From: Colias croceus
Taxonomy: Eukaryota > Arthropoda > Insecta > Lepidoptera > Pieridae
NCBI RefSeq assembly: GCF_905220415.1
Contig: NC_059542.1
Span: 3,348,001 to 3,412,000, forward strand
Direction of reading: 5' to 3'
DNA length: 64,000 nt
The position numbers and the translations under genes were made by a program. Below the pieces are notes generated by a model that worked only from the letters and a program-made list of their open reading frames with translations, was not told the origin of the DNA and did not search any database. This document shows positions 13,991-25,265 of the stretch, one piece after another; the stretch's first letter is position 1, and the number at the start of each line of letters is the position of its first letter.

Positions 13991-15438
13991 TACTCCTCGC
14001 GATTAATAATTCCGACTACGATGCCAGTGCGTATGTGGGTTAGTTTTTTTGGCGATCGATGACATTATCCAGTGCGAGTCACTTCCGTGGGCTGATGCAA
14101 GTGTCTGATGACCTATAAATCGCCTATCGACGTAACAATTCGTAGCGTTTTTCAGTCACGCTGACCCCGAATCGGACTAGTTTTAAATATAGGCAGCCCC
14201 GGCGGTGCGAGACAAACGGTATTAAAATGGAGTGCTATAAGCTAAAGCGGGTATTATTATTGATCTAGTCTATATCTCAAAGACTAACCTAAAAAGCATA
14301 AAATAACTTTGTAGCACAATGCAAGATATAAGCGGGATAGAATTTATTCTATCTACTCGTATTAACACAAAAATACTCACGAAATTGCAACAACGATTCA
14401 TAAACACTCACACGAGCGGCACGGCTTATTCAAACAACTGTGAAAAGAATGGAACTTTCGTCCCTAGCAGATTAAAAAATAAAAAGTCAAATGTCAAACA
14501 TGTCGGTTTGATAACGAGGTACGGTGGGTTTTTCATCCATAGAGCGCACAAAGAGTGAACAAAACCGCATGCGGGAGGGTCGCGGAGCTCCAAAACGAAC
14601 TTTCGCTCGACCGTCCACTCGCCACTGAAATTAATTGAATTTCAATGATCTTTTCTGCGAGAGTTTCAGCTATGATTACTGGTCATACACCATTCGTATT
14701 CAGATTGTTTATTCATTTTGTGTGTTGCATATAGTTTATATAAGTACGTTCATATAAATACAATGAAATCAATAATGTGGCTGATATTTTTGATTTGTCA
14801 CAGAACGCGCGGCTGTATTAAACTTTACGCTCAATAGCGATATGATGCATTCTAAACATGAAAATAATATATTTATCATTTCAATGTTAATGTAATCGTT
14901 TCTAATGATTTTTAATGAAATGTAGGTATTCAAAGAAAACATGAACTTGAAATTTACACACACTAGTTCATTACCGTTAAATTGTAGGTATAATAATAAT
15001 TAAGTTATCATTTCATTTTAATTTCCACATATACGGGATAAGTATTATAGTAGTAAGTAAGTAACAAAGATTAGTATGTATTTAAGGAAAATCTACCAAT
15101 TTCATGTACCTAATCCCAAATAGGTGCCTACTATAATATTAAGTAGGTATAAGGCCACAATCATATAATAATCTAGATATAAATCAAATTGCTATAAGCA
15201 CTATGTCTACATAATATAACAGTTATAATTAGCGTAATCGTTTTTTTCTTTCAAATAGATAGATATAGGTACGTGTGTAGATTTTCGGGAATGTTCAATT
15301 TATGAATGGAATAATCTACTAATAGGATTTTTCAACTAAATGAAGGTATCAATTAATGAAGTTCCTATTGAAAAATATCATATTTTTAGTTTTTATATAA
15401 AATTATTGTCATTTTAAGCGGATAGAGCAACGTTATCA
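13991..15438. other. Non-coding stretch downstream of the CpG island
   Basis: Moderate-GC pieces occur near 14.1-14.2 and 14.57-14.63 kb within otherwise AT-rich DNA. No coding exon, RNA gene or repeat family was recognised. Confidence 0.35.
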
Positions 15439-15444
15439 GGTTTT

Positions 15445-16032
15445 TTAGGGTTCCGTAGCCAAAATGGCAAAAACGGAACCCTTATAGTTTCGTCATGTCC
15501 GTCTGTCCGTCTGTCCGTCTGTCCGTCTGTCACAGCCGATTTACTCGGAAACTATAAGTACTACAGTGATGAAATTTGATGGGAATATGTGTTGTATGAA
15601 CCGCTACAAAAATATGACACTAAATAGTAAAAAAAAGAATTGGGGGTGGGGCCCCCCATACATGTAACTGAGGGATGAAATTTTTTTTTTCGATGTACAT
15701 ACCCGTGTGGGGTATCAATGGAAAGGTCTTTTAAAATGATATAAAGTTTTCTAAAAAACATTTTTCTTAAAGTGAACGGTTTTTGAGATATCAGCTCTCA
15801 AAGTCGTAAAAAGTATGTCCCCCCCCCTCTATTTTTATAACTACGGGGTATAAAATTCTAAAAAAAATAGAGGTGATGCATGCTAATTAACTCTTTCAAC
15901 GATTTTTGGTTTGATCAAAGTATCTCTTATAGTTTTTGAGATAGGTTGATTTAACTGTAAATAATAAGTTTATTATATTTGCTGCTACGGAACCCTTTGT
16001 GCGCGAGCCCGACTCGCACTTGGCCGGTTTTT
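15445..16032 (+). repeat. Dispersed lepidopteran element ('GGTTCCGTAGCC' family)
   Basis: The element opens with GGGTTCCGTAGCCAAAATGG and an inverted GGAACCC, then a four-fold GTCCGTCT microsatellite (about 15,497-15,530). It ends in CTACGGAACCC, GCCCGACTCGCACTTGGCC and a poly-T run. This head and tail are familiar from abundant interspersed repeats in moth and butterfly genomes. It has no intact ORF. The family name cannot be assigned without a repeat library. Confidence 0.7.
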
Positions 16033-16134
16033 TTTCTTATTATGTGGCATCGATACGATACGGTACTGTAATTTTCACGATCTATATAATAGTTAGCATG
16101 ATTATGCGGCATTAAGTTTTTAAGTTTATCTGTT

Positions 16135-16275
16135 AAAGTGAAACTTTTATTAAGTACATCGTCTCAAACTTTTTGGTCTGTGTAGCGCATGTCGCGTGAC
16201 GCTACGTATGATAATTATCGTACAAATACGATAATTTTTAGTTAAATGTCTATAGTGTGAAAAAAGTTTCACTTT
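16135..16275. mobile_element. Small MITE-like element with AAGTGAAACTTT inverted ends
   Basis: The left end AAAGTGAAACTTTT (16,135) is matched by the inverted right end AAAAGTTTCACTTT (about 16,262-16,275). About 140 bp lie in total, with internal small palindromes such as ATACGATAATTTT. It carries no coding sequence. The end motif resembles that of the element at 27,888-27,999, so both may belong to one family. Confidence 0.4.
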
Positions 16276-16564
16276 TACCGTGGTTTCATAAAACCACACA
16301 ACATTTTTTAATGCCATGTTTTATTTATAACATAGTTATACAATCACTTGTTAAACAGTACTTAGTTACTGGATCTTAAAGTACCTAAGCTTAAGAAAGG
16401 TCTTAGTCTATGAGAAAACATTTTTTTAACTCACACTCACACGGTGTGAGAGGTACATGGCCATTACTTATAATATCTAAGTACATATATCAATTTCGTT
16501 TATCTCGACCAATAAGTTTCAGAAAATAGGACCATAATAATATGAGGGTCACTACGTCTAGAGG

Positions 16565-16900
16565 TCCTACATCTATACATATAATAAAATCGTAGGAAAG
16601 TCAAAACTGTACATTGAATATTTTTTTAAAAGAATACCTGGGCCGTGATCTATAATCGATATAGAAGCCAAAAACATAGTTTTTAGAATTTTTGTCTGTT
16701 TGTCTGTTTGTCTGTTTGTCTGTTTGTCTGTTTGTCTGTATGTTTGTCCGAGCTAATCTCGAAAAGTACTGCATAGATTGACTTCAAATTTTGCATGAAT
16801 ATTACTAACAGGTCGAGTGAGGCTATAGGCTACATATTATCAAGCTATCACCTACGGGGGAGGAGCTGTGAACCTTTATTTTTCTTACGTATTCCGTGTA
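16565..16900 (+). repeat. Short interspersed element with (GTCTGTTT)n microsatellite
   Basis: The head CTATACATATAATAAAATCG and the TGTACATTGAA segment match the elements at 43.93 and 61.03 kb. It is followed by about six GTCTGTTT units (about 16,695-16,740) and a GAAGTACTGCATAGATTG-like core. It is diverged and its 3' boundary is not clear. Confidence 0.6.
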
Positions 16901-16980
16901 TTACGACAGCGTACAATCTAAAGACTCATGTTTAAATGTTGGTTTCGAGTAAGCCATGCTATTATCTAGCTTTACAAAAT

Positions 16981-17300
16981 AAAAACTATGTCATTTACGT
17001 AATTTGGGCAGAGAAACAGTTTAATGAATTTAGTAGTATAAAGACAAATTAGAAACAGCGCCATCTATTAAATGTTATAAAAATCAAATCAATTTACACG
17101 TTAACTATTGGAAATTAATAATCAAATGACGCATATATAAATGTTGTTAGACAATATCTATATTGACACTATAAAAATTATGCCATTTAAGTAACTTGGG
17201 AAGAGAAACATAGCTTAAAGAATGTAAGTTGTATAATGTCAATTTTGTAACAGCGCCATCTATGAGATTTCGTAAAAATCAAATCAATTTACATGTTAAC
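16981..17300. repeat. Two direct repeats, 192-bp spacing, with ACAGCGCCATCT motif
   Basis: Unit 1 (16,981-17,108) and unit 2 (17,173-17,300) share the order AAAAACTATG(T/C)CATTTA, GAGAAACA, ACAGCGCCATCTAT and AAAAATCAAATCAATTTACA. Identity is clear but imperfect, so the duplication is not recent. A related ACGCCATCTAT word occurs just upstream of the exon at 27,491. Confidence 0.6.
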
Positions 17301-17577
17301 ACTACTGAACACAATGTTAAAAATTAATAATTTAAATATAATTAAGTATGTTATTTATTTATTTAACTCTTTAACCCATATCTTCCGTTCCCTATAAGAT
17401 ATATTTCGTGTAAATAATAAACTACACTTTTTTAAAGTGAGGGTAGATGTTTATTATTTTAAGTAAAAATAGACACCATTATCTACAGTTAATCTAATGA
17501 TTGTGTTCCAAAGAGTATACTAATATATTGTTGTGTTCATTAGTTACAATTTTAAAAATCTTCGTGTTTTATAAATT

Positions 17578-17790
17578 TACTAGCTTACCGCCCGCGGCTT
17601 CGTCCGCTTTGTCTAAAACCTAATAAATTATGTACTAAAACCTTCCTCTTGAATCAGTCTATCTATTAAAAAAACCGCATCAAAATCTGTTGCGAAGTTT
17701 TAAAGATTTAAGCATACAAAGGGACATAGGGACATATAGGGACACAGAAAGCGACTTTTTTCATACTATGTAGTGATATTTATAAAGCAA
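17578..17790 (-). repeat. Dispersed lepidopteran SINE-like element, reverse orientation
   Basis: The plus strand shows the inverted tail ACTAGCTTACCGCCCGCGGC, then AACCTTCCTCTTGAATCAGT, TATTAAAAAAACCGCATCAA and AGCATACAAAGGGACATAGG. These are hallmarks of a widespread moth/butterfly retroelement 3' end. It has no ORF. Confidence 0.7.
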
Positions 17791-17852
17791 TTGAATGCCA
17801 TAAAACCAAAAATATCAAGTGCAATCTTCGTGTTTTGTGAATTTTCACCATC

Positions 17853-18313
17853 ATGCGTTCCCACAAAAGGTAAGTTGTTACTTACAGGTATTTATTGAAA
17901 TGAAATGAAATGAAATGAAATGAATGATTCTTTTATTATTTTGAGGTGCATTGGGAACAGAAGTTTTTGATAAAATTTTATTTGTAAGTAGTTAGCTTTT
18001 TTTTATAGATTTACAGTTAACTTTTGATTTTTTTATTTACAGATTCAATGCTAATAAAATTATATCGCCTTTGGAAGACGATTTCTGCTGATATTTTTAC
18101 TACACCACTTGAAAATTGATGATTTGATGATAAAGACAGTAGCAGCGAGAATTAAGTGGAAATTAGTAATCATCCGCTTCGTCAATTTTTGACTGAAGTT
18201 AATGTCCAACGTCCAATGGTTCAATCATTGGAAGTATCTCGGGAAATTTTGGAGGATATTTTTCAGGAAGGAGAGGAGGGGCAGCCAACCACATATCAAA
18301 CTACTACGTTTTA
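17853..18313 (+). pseudogene. Spliced-looking broken ORF of unknown identity
   Basis: A short ATG exon (17,853 on; MRSHK) ends in a strong donor, AAAAG|GTAAGT. A pyrimidine-rich acceptor ending TTACAG lies at about 18,042. The following stretch reads FNANKIISPLEDDFC, then shows a stop and frame changes. A second open segment (about 18,155-18,313) contains QFLTEVNVQRP and REILEDIFQEGEEG and ends in TAG. The acidic composition and codon-like pattern suggest a decayed gene or processed fragment. I do not recognise the family, and chance cannot be excluded. Confidence 0.25.
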
Positions 18314-19260
18314 GTACCGAAAAAAATTTTATTGCCAAATGAAACGTAAATTTTGCACTCACAACTTTACAAGTAATGTTTTTATTTTGACTTTGCGGTT
18401 ATCTGATTATAATATTTATCGTTATGGCTATCGACGTACCGACCGTACTGGGATCAGAGTAGGTACATGATATACAGTTCATCATCCAGGATTGCTTAGA
18501 GCATTTTCACACTGAGAAAGATGTTTTCTTTGAATCGTAGTTGCTTCATTTATTTATTTTTAATCATTTTACATAATATGTTTTATATTTTATAAATATA
18601 TCATTTTCATTATTTAAGTAGATAAAATAAATTATGTAACGGTTTTATAAGAAAACATATTATATTTGTTAGGCGACGGTGATTTCTTCCAGGCAAAAGA
18701 TATTCATCAGCTCAATAAAATTGAACAGTATGTTGTTAGTTATTCTTTAGATTCACAATTGTAATGAGCATTTCCACATGCAAGTTGTATCGTAGTTTAG
18801 ATATATCATAGTTTTTACATATTAAAGTTCCAACAAAACCCTCAAATTTTTTAGTAGAGTTGAGCAAGATAATTTGAAATAAACTTTAACTAACAGTCAA
18901 AGTAGTCAAAGTATATTTTAACTAATACTACTTAATATCTATTATACTTATGTTCAGTATTTATCTGTATTATTATTGCTTGACAATTAATATATTTTCA
19001 TGTCGTATACCAAATTATAAACATAAGTTTAATATGTAATTAGCTGGATTTATTTTTACACACTCACAGACTTATATTTTATGTTAAATGTTAAAAGAGT
19101 GTTAATATGTAGTGTAAATCATAATACATTTTTTCACAATTAAAAATAATCCTTTTTTCTGATGGTGTTGGCATTGAATTAAACCGCGCTGTCGTTTCGT
19201 TCACAAAAAGTGATGTTATGAGGAGCATATTCGGTCCTCATATCATAAAAAATCTGTGCG
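18314..19260. other. AT-rich non-coding stretch
   Basis: No gene or recognised repeat was seen. Confidence 0.4.
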
Positions 19261-19410
19261 AAAACAATAAACACGTGTGAGGCCCTCACGGCAGATCGGG
19301 GCGGTCTGACGCGAAGTGGGGACAGCGTTGTCACTGTATCGCTCTAGCCACGCTGGTCAACAGACTTATTCGTTAGTTCAGTTTTGTATTAAGACCGCTG
19401 TGACATCCAA

Positions 19411-19582
19411 CCCGTGAGACAACCAAACCCGGTCTCCCCTACTATCCCGTGAGACCGAACCTTCACTGAGAGGGTATGACGTCACACAGCTGATCGCAAA
19501 CGGCATATTGTACTATCCCGTGAGACCGAAACCCTCACTGAGAGGGAATTTCGTCTCACTACTGATCACGACAGTCATATTT
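19411..19582. repeat. 71-bp tandem repeat with internal hairpins
   Basis: Two units start at 19,441 and 19,512 with ACTATCCCGTGAGACCGAA, and a partial third lies upstream near 19,411. Each unit contains a self-complementary CCCTCACTGAGAGGG-type core. The surrounding 19,260-19,620 is more GC-rich than its neighbourhood. It may be the subterminal region of a DNA transposon or a small satellite. It has no coding potential. Confidence 0.55.
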
Positions 19583-19619
19583 TATCTCGAGAATCTGAAA
19601 CTTTACTCAATATGAAGAC

Positions 19620-20874
19620 CGTTTGACAAATGAAAGGGTGCATCATAATAAGATGAACATGAGCATAAGCAATGACTAGAGTAGGGACGCGAATATTACA
19701 ATTATATGAGACAAGAACGATTAATAAGTTTGTTTAATGAAAGATTAAGAATTGAAACTATTCGGTCTCTGGAAACGTACGAATAGCGAGAGGCCCGTCT
19801 TACTGCAGACAGATTTCGTCATAGTCTTAATGTCTTGAGGTAAACAATCTACGAATTCGGTGGTGTGGTCTGACAAATATAAAAGTGGGTTTGCTTATAA
19901 CCTCACAATTGATTACAGATCATTTTCTGTATAGGCGATATTAACGTAGTATGTTCTTTTTGTAATGCTTTAAAGTGTAGTAAGGCGAGTCGGCTTTCGT
20001 TTGAAGATACACCGGAACCTTTCACAAAATCACTACTTTTAGAGGAACATACTGTGCAATTAGCGTTTAGCTACTATTATGTATTCTGTGGTGCAATGTA
20101 AACTGTTATTAGACAATATTCGCTCTTATAGTAGTGCGTTTCAAATGATCCTTTGGTGCTCAATAATTATCAGAAGATCCGTTCATGCTTACTTTTAAGA
20201 TACAAGGTCAAGTTTACCATTTGATAGGATCCCTTTTGCCTGAAGGCCAAGCTAAGTTTGTTTAAATATATTTTGTATTCGACTACAACGAATAGTGGAA
20301 TACAAGAAATCAATATTTCTGAAATTTAAAACTGAACTCATTTCACAATTTTAGAACAGGTTAATTCGTATGTATGCAGTTTTAAATCGACATTAGAAGC
20401 TTTTCCTCAAGATGGTGATATCGGCACTCAGGAACTCCCTGGACGTGTTATAACGCCCAGGCCACAGTATTACAATTTTTCCTACAGTAGGGCGACGAAT
20501 GTATTTTCGCATAGCAACGGAGGGGAACTCGCGGGGGGTCAAGTGACGCGGGCCACGTACCACAAACATGCTTAGTTTGTGGTATCGAGCGCGAAAGATA
20601 GTCATCGTGTTTTTAGTAAAGTTACTATGTAAACTAACGTAATTTAATACTTAGGTACATATTCTATAATGGTGTGCTCAAACTGTTAATCTACATTTAA
20701 TTTAGATTATTATTTGATACTAAGTAATGTAGAATTTAAACCACATTCATGTTTTCTTCAGATTTTTAGATTTTCTTATCAGAGTGTTCAATTTTAATGT
20801 AGTTAAATTTTATAAGAGACAATAATTAAGAAAATTTTAAAATAAAGTGTCACGTATTTTTTTTAAACGACGAA
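19620..20874. other. Non-coding stretch with one moderate-GC segment
   Basis: A 213-bp minus frame (20,393-20,605) with no recognisable domain lies in a GC-richer segment. That segment includes a hairpin, ACCACAAAC...GTTTGTGGT, near 20,559-20,583. It may be an old repeat. Nothing else was recognised. Confidence 0.35.
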
Positions 20875-20922
20875 TGACGAAAAACGACCTAATCGCGGAC
20901 GAAGTCGCGGGCAACAGCTAGT
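20860..20922 (+). repeat. 3' tail of a dispersed lepidopteran element
   Basis: Only the tail is visible: ACGACCTAATCGCGGACGAA followed by GTCGCGGGCAACAGCTAGT. This is the common 3' end of moth/butterfly retroelements. The body is unrecognisable, so it is either truncated or much diverged. Confidence 0.55.
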
Positions 20923-22680
20923 TCTTAATATGGCTCGTCAGCATTTCGCCGTGATTTATAAAAGCAGGTATTTTCTTGAAGGTAAAACCAAATAACCCCT
21001 GAACTCAAGTTCTTAATTTCGAAATAGCGTGGGGTCCTGCCGCAGAATTGATTAGGGTAATTTTGTGGATTGTATTTTTATTTCTACTTCTTTTGCTGTG
21101 AGAAACTGACGACACGGTAATGATAGCTTATTTTTAGCAGGATAATTGATATTAGTTCGTTCTTTACAGCTTCTATAACTAGGTACTCCAAATAAAGTGA
21201 TAGGTCTGTTATTTAGGATATAGTTAGGTAATACAATTCCCTACAATAGACCTATATAAATATAGGAATATTCATAAAGTTTCAATATGTATGTACCTAA
21301 CTACGTAAAATGCTTTAAAAAAAATTAATTACAAAAAAAACTACCTACAAAACAACAAACAACATACAAAAATTAATTACATAATATGGATTTAAGTTTG
21401 CAATATGTTTTTATGTTAAGGTATTGATAAGCTAGGTACTTATAGGTATCTAGCAGCTATGATCTAGTCATAAAAATAATAATTATTATATTATCTCCAT
21501 CGTCACTTTCTAATAATGGTAAGGCGTTCACTTGTTTCCAGTAAGGGGCATAGTGTATGAACACTTTACTTATTACTGTCATTTCAAAAGAAATTATTTT
21601 GTGGAATATTTTATTATGGACTCTAGGAAACGGACCTATGAGGACAGATTATTACAAATGGATTCTATTTCATGGCGTTTGGGTACATAATGCTTTGGCT
21701 AAGCAGAGCGTCACCACCCCTTTAATTGACCAATTCGAATGTCATTTCGTATCTTGATTGACAAGTAGATTGGGTTTTTAATGATACCGAAAATGGGTTA
21801 TAAAAATATTAATGTTGTCGAATAAAACTGTAGAGCACTATTATTATACAAGTGTCTAAGCTCGCAAAGCATACCTACTTTAGTATTATAATGGACCAAT
21901 ATGGTATTATGTACCTAATGGATAGATAGCAGATAATTCAACAAGTCACGTAAGTAAGTACGCACTATATAATTACCTACATGCCTACATCATTAATCAT
22001 TTTGGGAAATAATTTGATTATTAATCTGCTTCTATACGTATTTAACAATTAAAAACCAGTGATTGTGAATCAACCTTCAATCAGTCTATAAATCAGCTAA
22101 AATTAATTTAGTTATAATAGGCAGCAGTCACAACTTTTCTTGTTCCTGCATTTGAAAACTATAATTGTCAGTCTTTCTAGATTTATTATGACTGTATCAT
22201 GCCGGATTCGGAAGTACTGAACAGGTACAATATAAGTAGTAGGTACCTATTTGGAATGGTTTAAGTTTTATTATCCGTAGTTACATAACGAACTCTTATA
22301 CTTACCTATCCCCATTTAAAAACGGGTCCTTTAGGAGATATTTAACTTTAGAAATTTCGGATTTCCCACTTTATGTGATTAGGTACATTAATTATAAGTA
22401 GGTACTAAATTATTCTTTTGTTGCGGAGCGCTTTTACGACGATTTTTTTTGGCTAAATTTTAATGCATTCGAAAGGTGGGGTCGGAAATGTTTCGAACTG
22501 AGTTTAAAACTCTAGACATATAGATTAATAATGTAATCTAGATAAGCACAACCTATTTTCGCCCTAGTACCACGTGAGGGATGCCGCGGGTTCCAGTTAG
22601 TTTAAAATATTAAGTACATACATGGTATCTAGTAGGTACCTTCTCGTGCTTGATTTTTCGCGAATATTTCTAGTACTTAA
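20923..22680. other. AT-rich non-coding stretch
   Basis: Short frames only. TAGGTACCTA-type words, common in lepidopteran intergenic DNA, are frequent. No gene was identified. Confidence 0.4.
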
Positions 22681-22682
22681 AA

Positions 22683-22920
22683 CTAGGTTTCCGGCCGCGG
22701 CTTCGCCCGCGCAGTCATAGAAAAACCCGCATAGTTTCCGTGCCCGTGGGATTTCCGGGATTGCGTCATTTTCCCGGGATAAAAAGTAGCCTATGTCCTT
22801 TCTCGGGTATCAAAATATCTCCATATCAAATTTCATGAAAATTGGTTCAGTAGTTTAGGCGTGATTGAGTAACAGACAGAGTTACCTACTTTCGCATTTA
22901 TAATATTAATAGTATGGATT
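22683..22920 (-). repeat. Dispersed SINE-like element, reverse orientation
   Basis: It starts with the inverted tail GGCCGCGGCTTCGCCCGCGC. It then shows AAAAAGTAGCCTATGTCCTT, TTCATGAAAATTGGTTCAGT and AGTAACAGACAGAG, and ends TTTATAATATTA near ATGGATT. It is nearly identical in plan to the copies at 26.3, 50.8 and 61.7 kb. Confidence 0.8.
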
Positions 22921-23595
22921 CAGAAATTAAAGGCTTTGGATTAAAAATTGTTATTACTAAATCGCCTTTGAAATCTGTTGAAGTCTTTAATTTCTAAATA
23001 CGTGTATTAGTATCTTCTTTGAGGTTGGGAACAGTTATCTAACAGGTGAATACCTAGTAGGTATAAACTTTGCTTCGTAGAAGTTCTCTATGAATAAAAT
23101 GGAAAATTGATCCAAATTGTAAGTAAGTGTTAAGAAGTATGTACCTCCTTCTAGATATGCTGTATTCTGGTATTCCACCCACAGCAGACTACTAATTCTT
23201 CATACCACCTGTTTTAAATAAAGACCTTATCAATTTCAAAAACAATTGTCACAATGCTTATGTTTCTGTGATAAACAAGTCAAAATATTATTCAGGATAA
23301 AGGAAATTCATGAAATATTGTAAAAAATGTTATAAAAAGAATAGTAGTATGTTACTTTACTATTGTTAATGTACCAAAAACAGTCAAAGAAATATAGTTT
23401 TTGGATGATATGGGAAAGATTTGTTATTTAGTATGTTTGTATGAGAAACATGTCTTGGTTTAATTTATAATTAATCAATTTTAGAAATTATTTGTGAAGT
23501 ATAAAGCTATAGTATAGATAATGCACATAGTATTTACATATTACTACTGGTACATAGATATTCATTGTGTAGAAAAAAAACTATTATTTAATGTA
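22921..23595. other. AT-rich stretch downstream of the small MPLKIP-like gene
   Basis: This lies beyond the candidate polyadenylation signal of the minus-strand gene. No gene was seen. Confidence 0.35.
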
Positions 23596-23767
23596 TTTAT
23601 TTATTCCATTTATCGAAATTTGTGTAGCAATTTTTACATTATTACTGTGTAAGTCAACCACCAATATAAATAAAAATGAACTACCTAATTTAATAAATTA
23701 GACTTAAAATAAGTACATACATAAGTATTTTAAATCTTTTAGGGATTTACAACTAACTTATTATTTA

Positions 23768-23878
23768 TCATTCATTTTTTCTAAGATGTGCCCAAGGGTC
23801 TTGTAACATAGAGGGATGAAGATAAGCATCTATGTTATTGCTTTTGTTATCTCTGCCATAGCTGCTATTGCTTTCACT
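23768..23878 (-). CDS. MPLKIP-like gene, coding exon 2
   Basis: The acceptor is TTTCAG at 23,879 onward. The exon carries the PSMLQDPW motif and ends in TGA at 23,770-23,768. Confidence 0.68.
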   Translation of the reverse strand, partial: SESNSSYGRDNKSNNIDAYLHPSMLQDPWAHLRKNE

Positions 23879-24320
23879 CTGAAACAATATCATTAAGGAT
23901 TATTCTCCCTACTTATTTTATATTATTATATGGTAAATGTTAAAAAATACTTACCTATGTAATGACGATTAGAAAGTGCTACTAAAAGTAGTCTAATTGA
24001 ATAAATAAATGTTTGAGTTTGAGAAAGAATAGAACAAAGTAGGTAATAGTAATAATTATGATTATCACTAGTAGGAAACATATTATTTCAAATTCAAGTA
24101 AAGTAAAGTAATAGCATTGACTATCGATAAATCAACTCAATCAACTTACGCCAAAGCTGCTATTTCTCCTTGAATTGTTTCCCCACTTTTGGTGACTTCG
24201 ATTCCTGTTGCTATTTTGTTGCCATCCGTTAATTTGGTAACCACTGTGGTTCTGATTTCTGTTGTTCCATCTATCATGTACTGGTGTACTTTGATTAAGT
24301 GGTATAAAGTTGTCCGACAT
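23768..24320 (-). CDS. Small MPLKIP/TTDN1-like protein, two exons, 93 codons
   Basis: Coding exons join 24,320-24,150 (57 codons, ending GGC|GTAAGT) and 23,878-23,768 (after TTTCAG; ends TGA) in phase 0. The first exon gives a polar Asn/Arg/Ser/Gln-rich, low-complexity stretch starting MSDNFIPLNQ. The second ends with IDAYLHPSMLQDPWAHL. That ending resembles the short conserved C-terminal block (xxYxxPSMLxDPWA) I know from MPLKIP/TTDN1, a protein linked in vertebrates to PLK1 and to trichothiodystrophy. The rest of that family is also low complexity. A tandem AATAAATAAA signal lies at 23,605-23,596, about 165 nt past the stop. The gene stands head-to-head with the DOCK gene (about 0.9 kb between starts), so a shared regulatory region is possible. 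Gene structure is well supported by frame and splice sites. The family assignment rests on one motif. Confidence 0.68.
24150..24320 (-). CDS. MPLKIP-like gene, coding exon 1
   Basis: ATG is at 24,320-24,318 and the donor GTAAGT at 24,149-24,144. The exon is 57 codons of Asn/Arg/Gln/Ser-rich sequence. Confidence 0.65.
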
Positions 24321-25228
24321 TTTAAAAGTTATGTAGCTAATACTTAATCAATGAAATGCCAAAGATCTATCGACAATAAAAATTCACATTTGTTTTTTTT
24401 CCCAATCGTTAAAATATCTAAACTTAATAAAAACAATTTGCAAATGTTTATTGTTGATCAGATTCAAACTGGCATGTCTCATCAGTCAGTGTCACTGGTC
24501 AGGGTCACAGATACAGCGTCAAATAAATTTTTCGGTACTAGTGATGCGAAGAAATACCGATTTTATAACTTTGTTATTAAAATATAAAAAAAAAATTGAA
24601 TTTGGTGAAAAATCTTTCTTGATTAAATAATATCTATCGTCAGTTTTATGTTTTCTACCACATAACTAACCTAACAATATGTATATTATTAAATGAGTCC
24701 TGCGGATAATACACAGAAATTTAGACCAAACCCAAATACAAACTGTTGTATTTTAATTTAGTTCTATATTGTACCTAGTTCTATATAAATTATAGTATGT
24801 TTTTTATTCGCCTGAACATTACAAATTTTTTTAAAATAAAACTACTTGTATCTTCTATATTTTTTTTTTAAAAACATATTTTTTTTCAATTTGAAATGAA
24901 ATCAAAAATAAAAATATTGAAAATGTTCCTTGCATGAAGCTAACTAACTAATAAACTAAATCATTTATATTAAAACATTAAACCGATTTTATTTTTAAGG
25001 TCAATCTTAGATCTTCACAGATCTTCATCAACTTACAACTATCAACAAAACATCACTATTATTAATCAACACAAGACAAGGGTCGAGGCGATATTTCTTT
25101 AGCCTTCAGCGCAGTTTTTTTATTATCCCGATTGAACATTATGACAATGTAAAATAATTAATTTATAGTAAAAAATGATTCGGTAAATTATTAATTGTGT
25201 GTTTAGTGGTGTGAAATTAAGTGTAAAG
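24321..25228 (+). promoter_or_regulatory. Intergenic region between two divergent genes, with the DOCK 5' UTR
   Basis: About 0.9 kb separates the two start codons. The part next to the DOCK ATG (about 25,080-25,228) is likely 5' UTR, and TTCAGC near 25,100 is initiator-like. The rest is AT-rich. The short plus frame at 24,351-24,587 has no recognisable content. The exact transcription starts cannot be read from sequence alone. Confidence 0.35.
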
Positions 25229-25265
25229 ATGTGGATTCCATTGAAAACTCCTAAACTTGCAGTCG
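25229..25265 (+). CDS. spg: DOCK gene coding exon 1
   Basis: The start ATG gives MWIPLKTPKLAV, and the exon ends in phase 1 before GTGAGT. MWIP matches the usual DOCK3/4 N-terminus, which decided this start. Confidence 0.85.

Noticed and set aside
13717..14062. Overlapping Arg/Ala-rich ORFs on both strands
   Set aside because: Long frames on both strands are expected in a CpG island because stop codons are AT-rich. There is no protein motif.
16695..16740. GTCTGTTT repeats resembling a CRISPR-like array
   Set aside because: This is a simple microsatellite inside a SINE-like element, with no spacers, in a eukaryotic genome.
1..23700. tRNA, rRNA or other RNA genes
   Set aside because: No cloverleaf with A and B boxes or rRNA-like block could be recognised by eye. 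A covariance-model search would be needed to exclude small RNAs.
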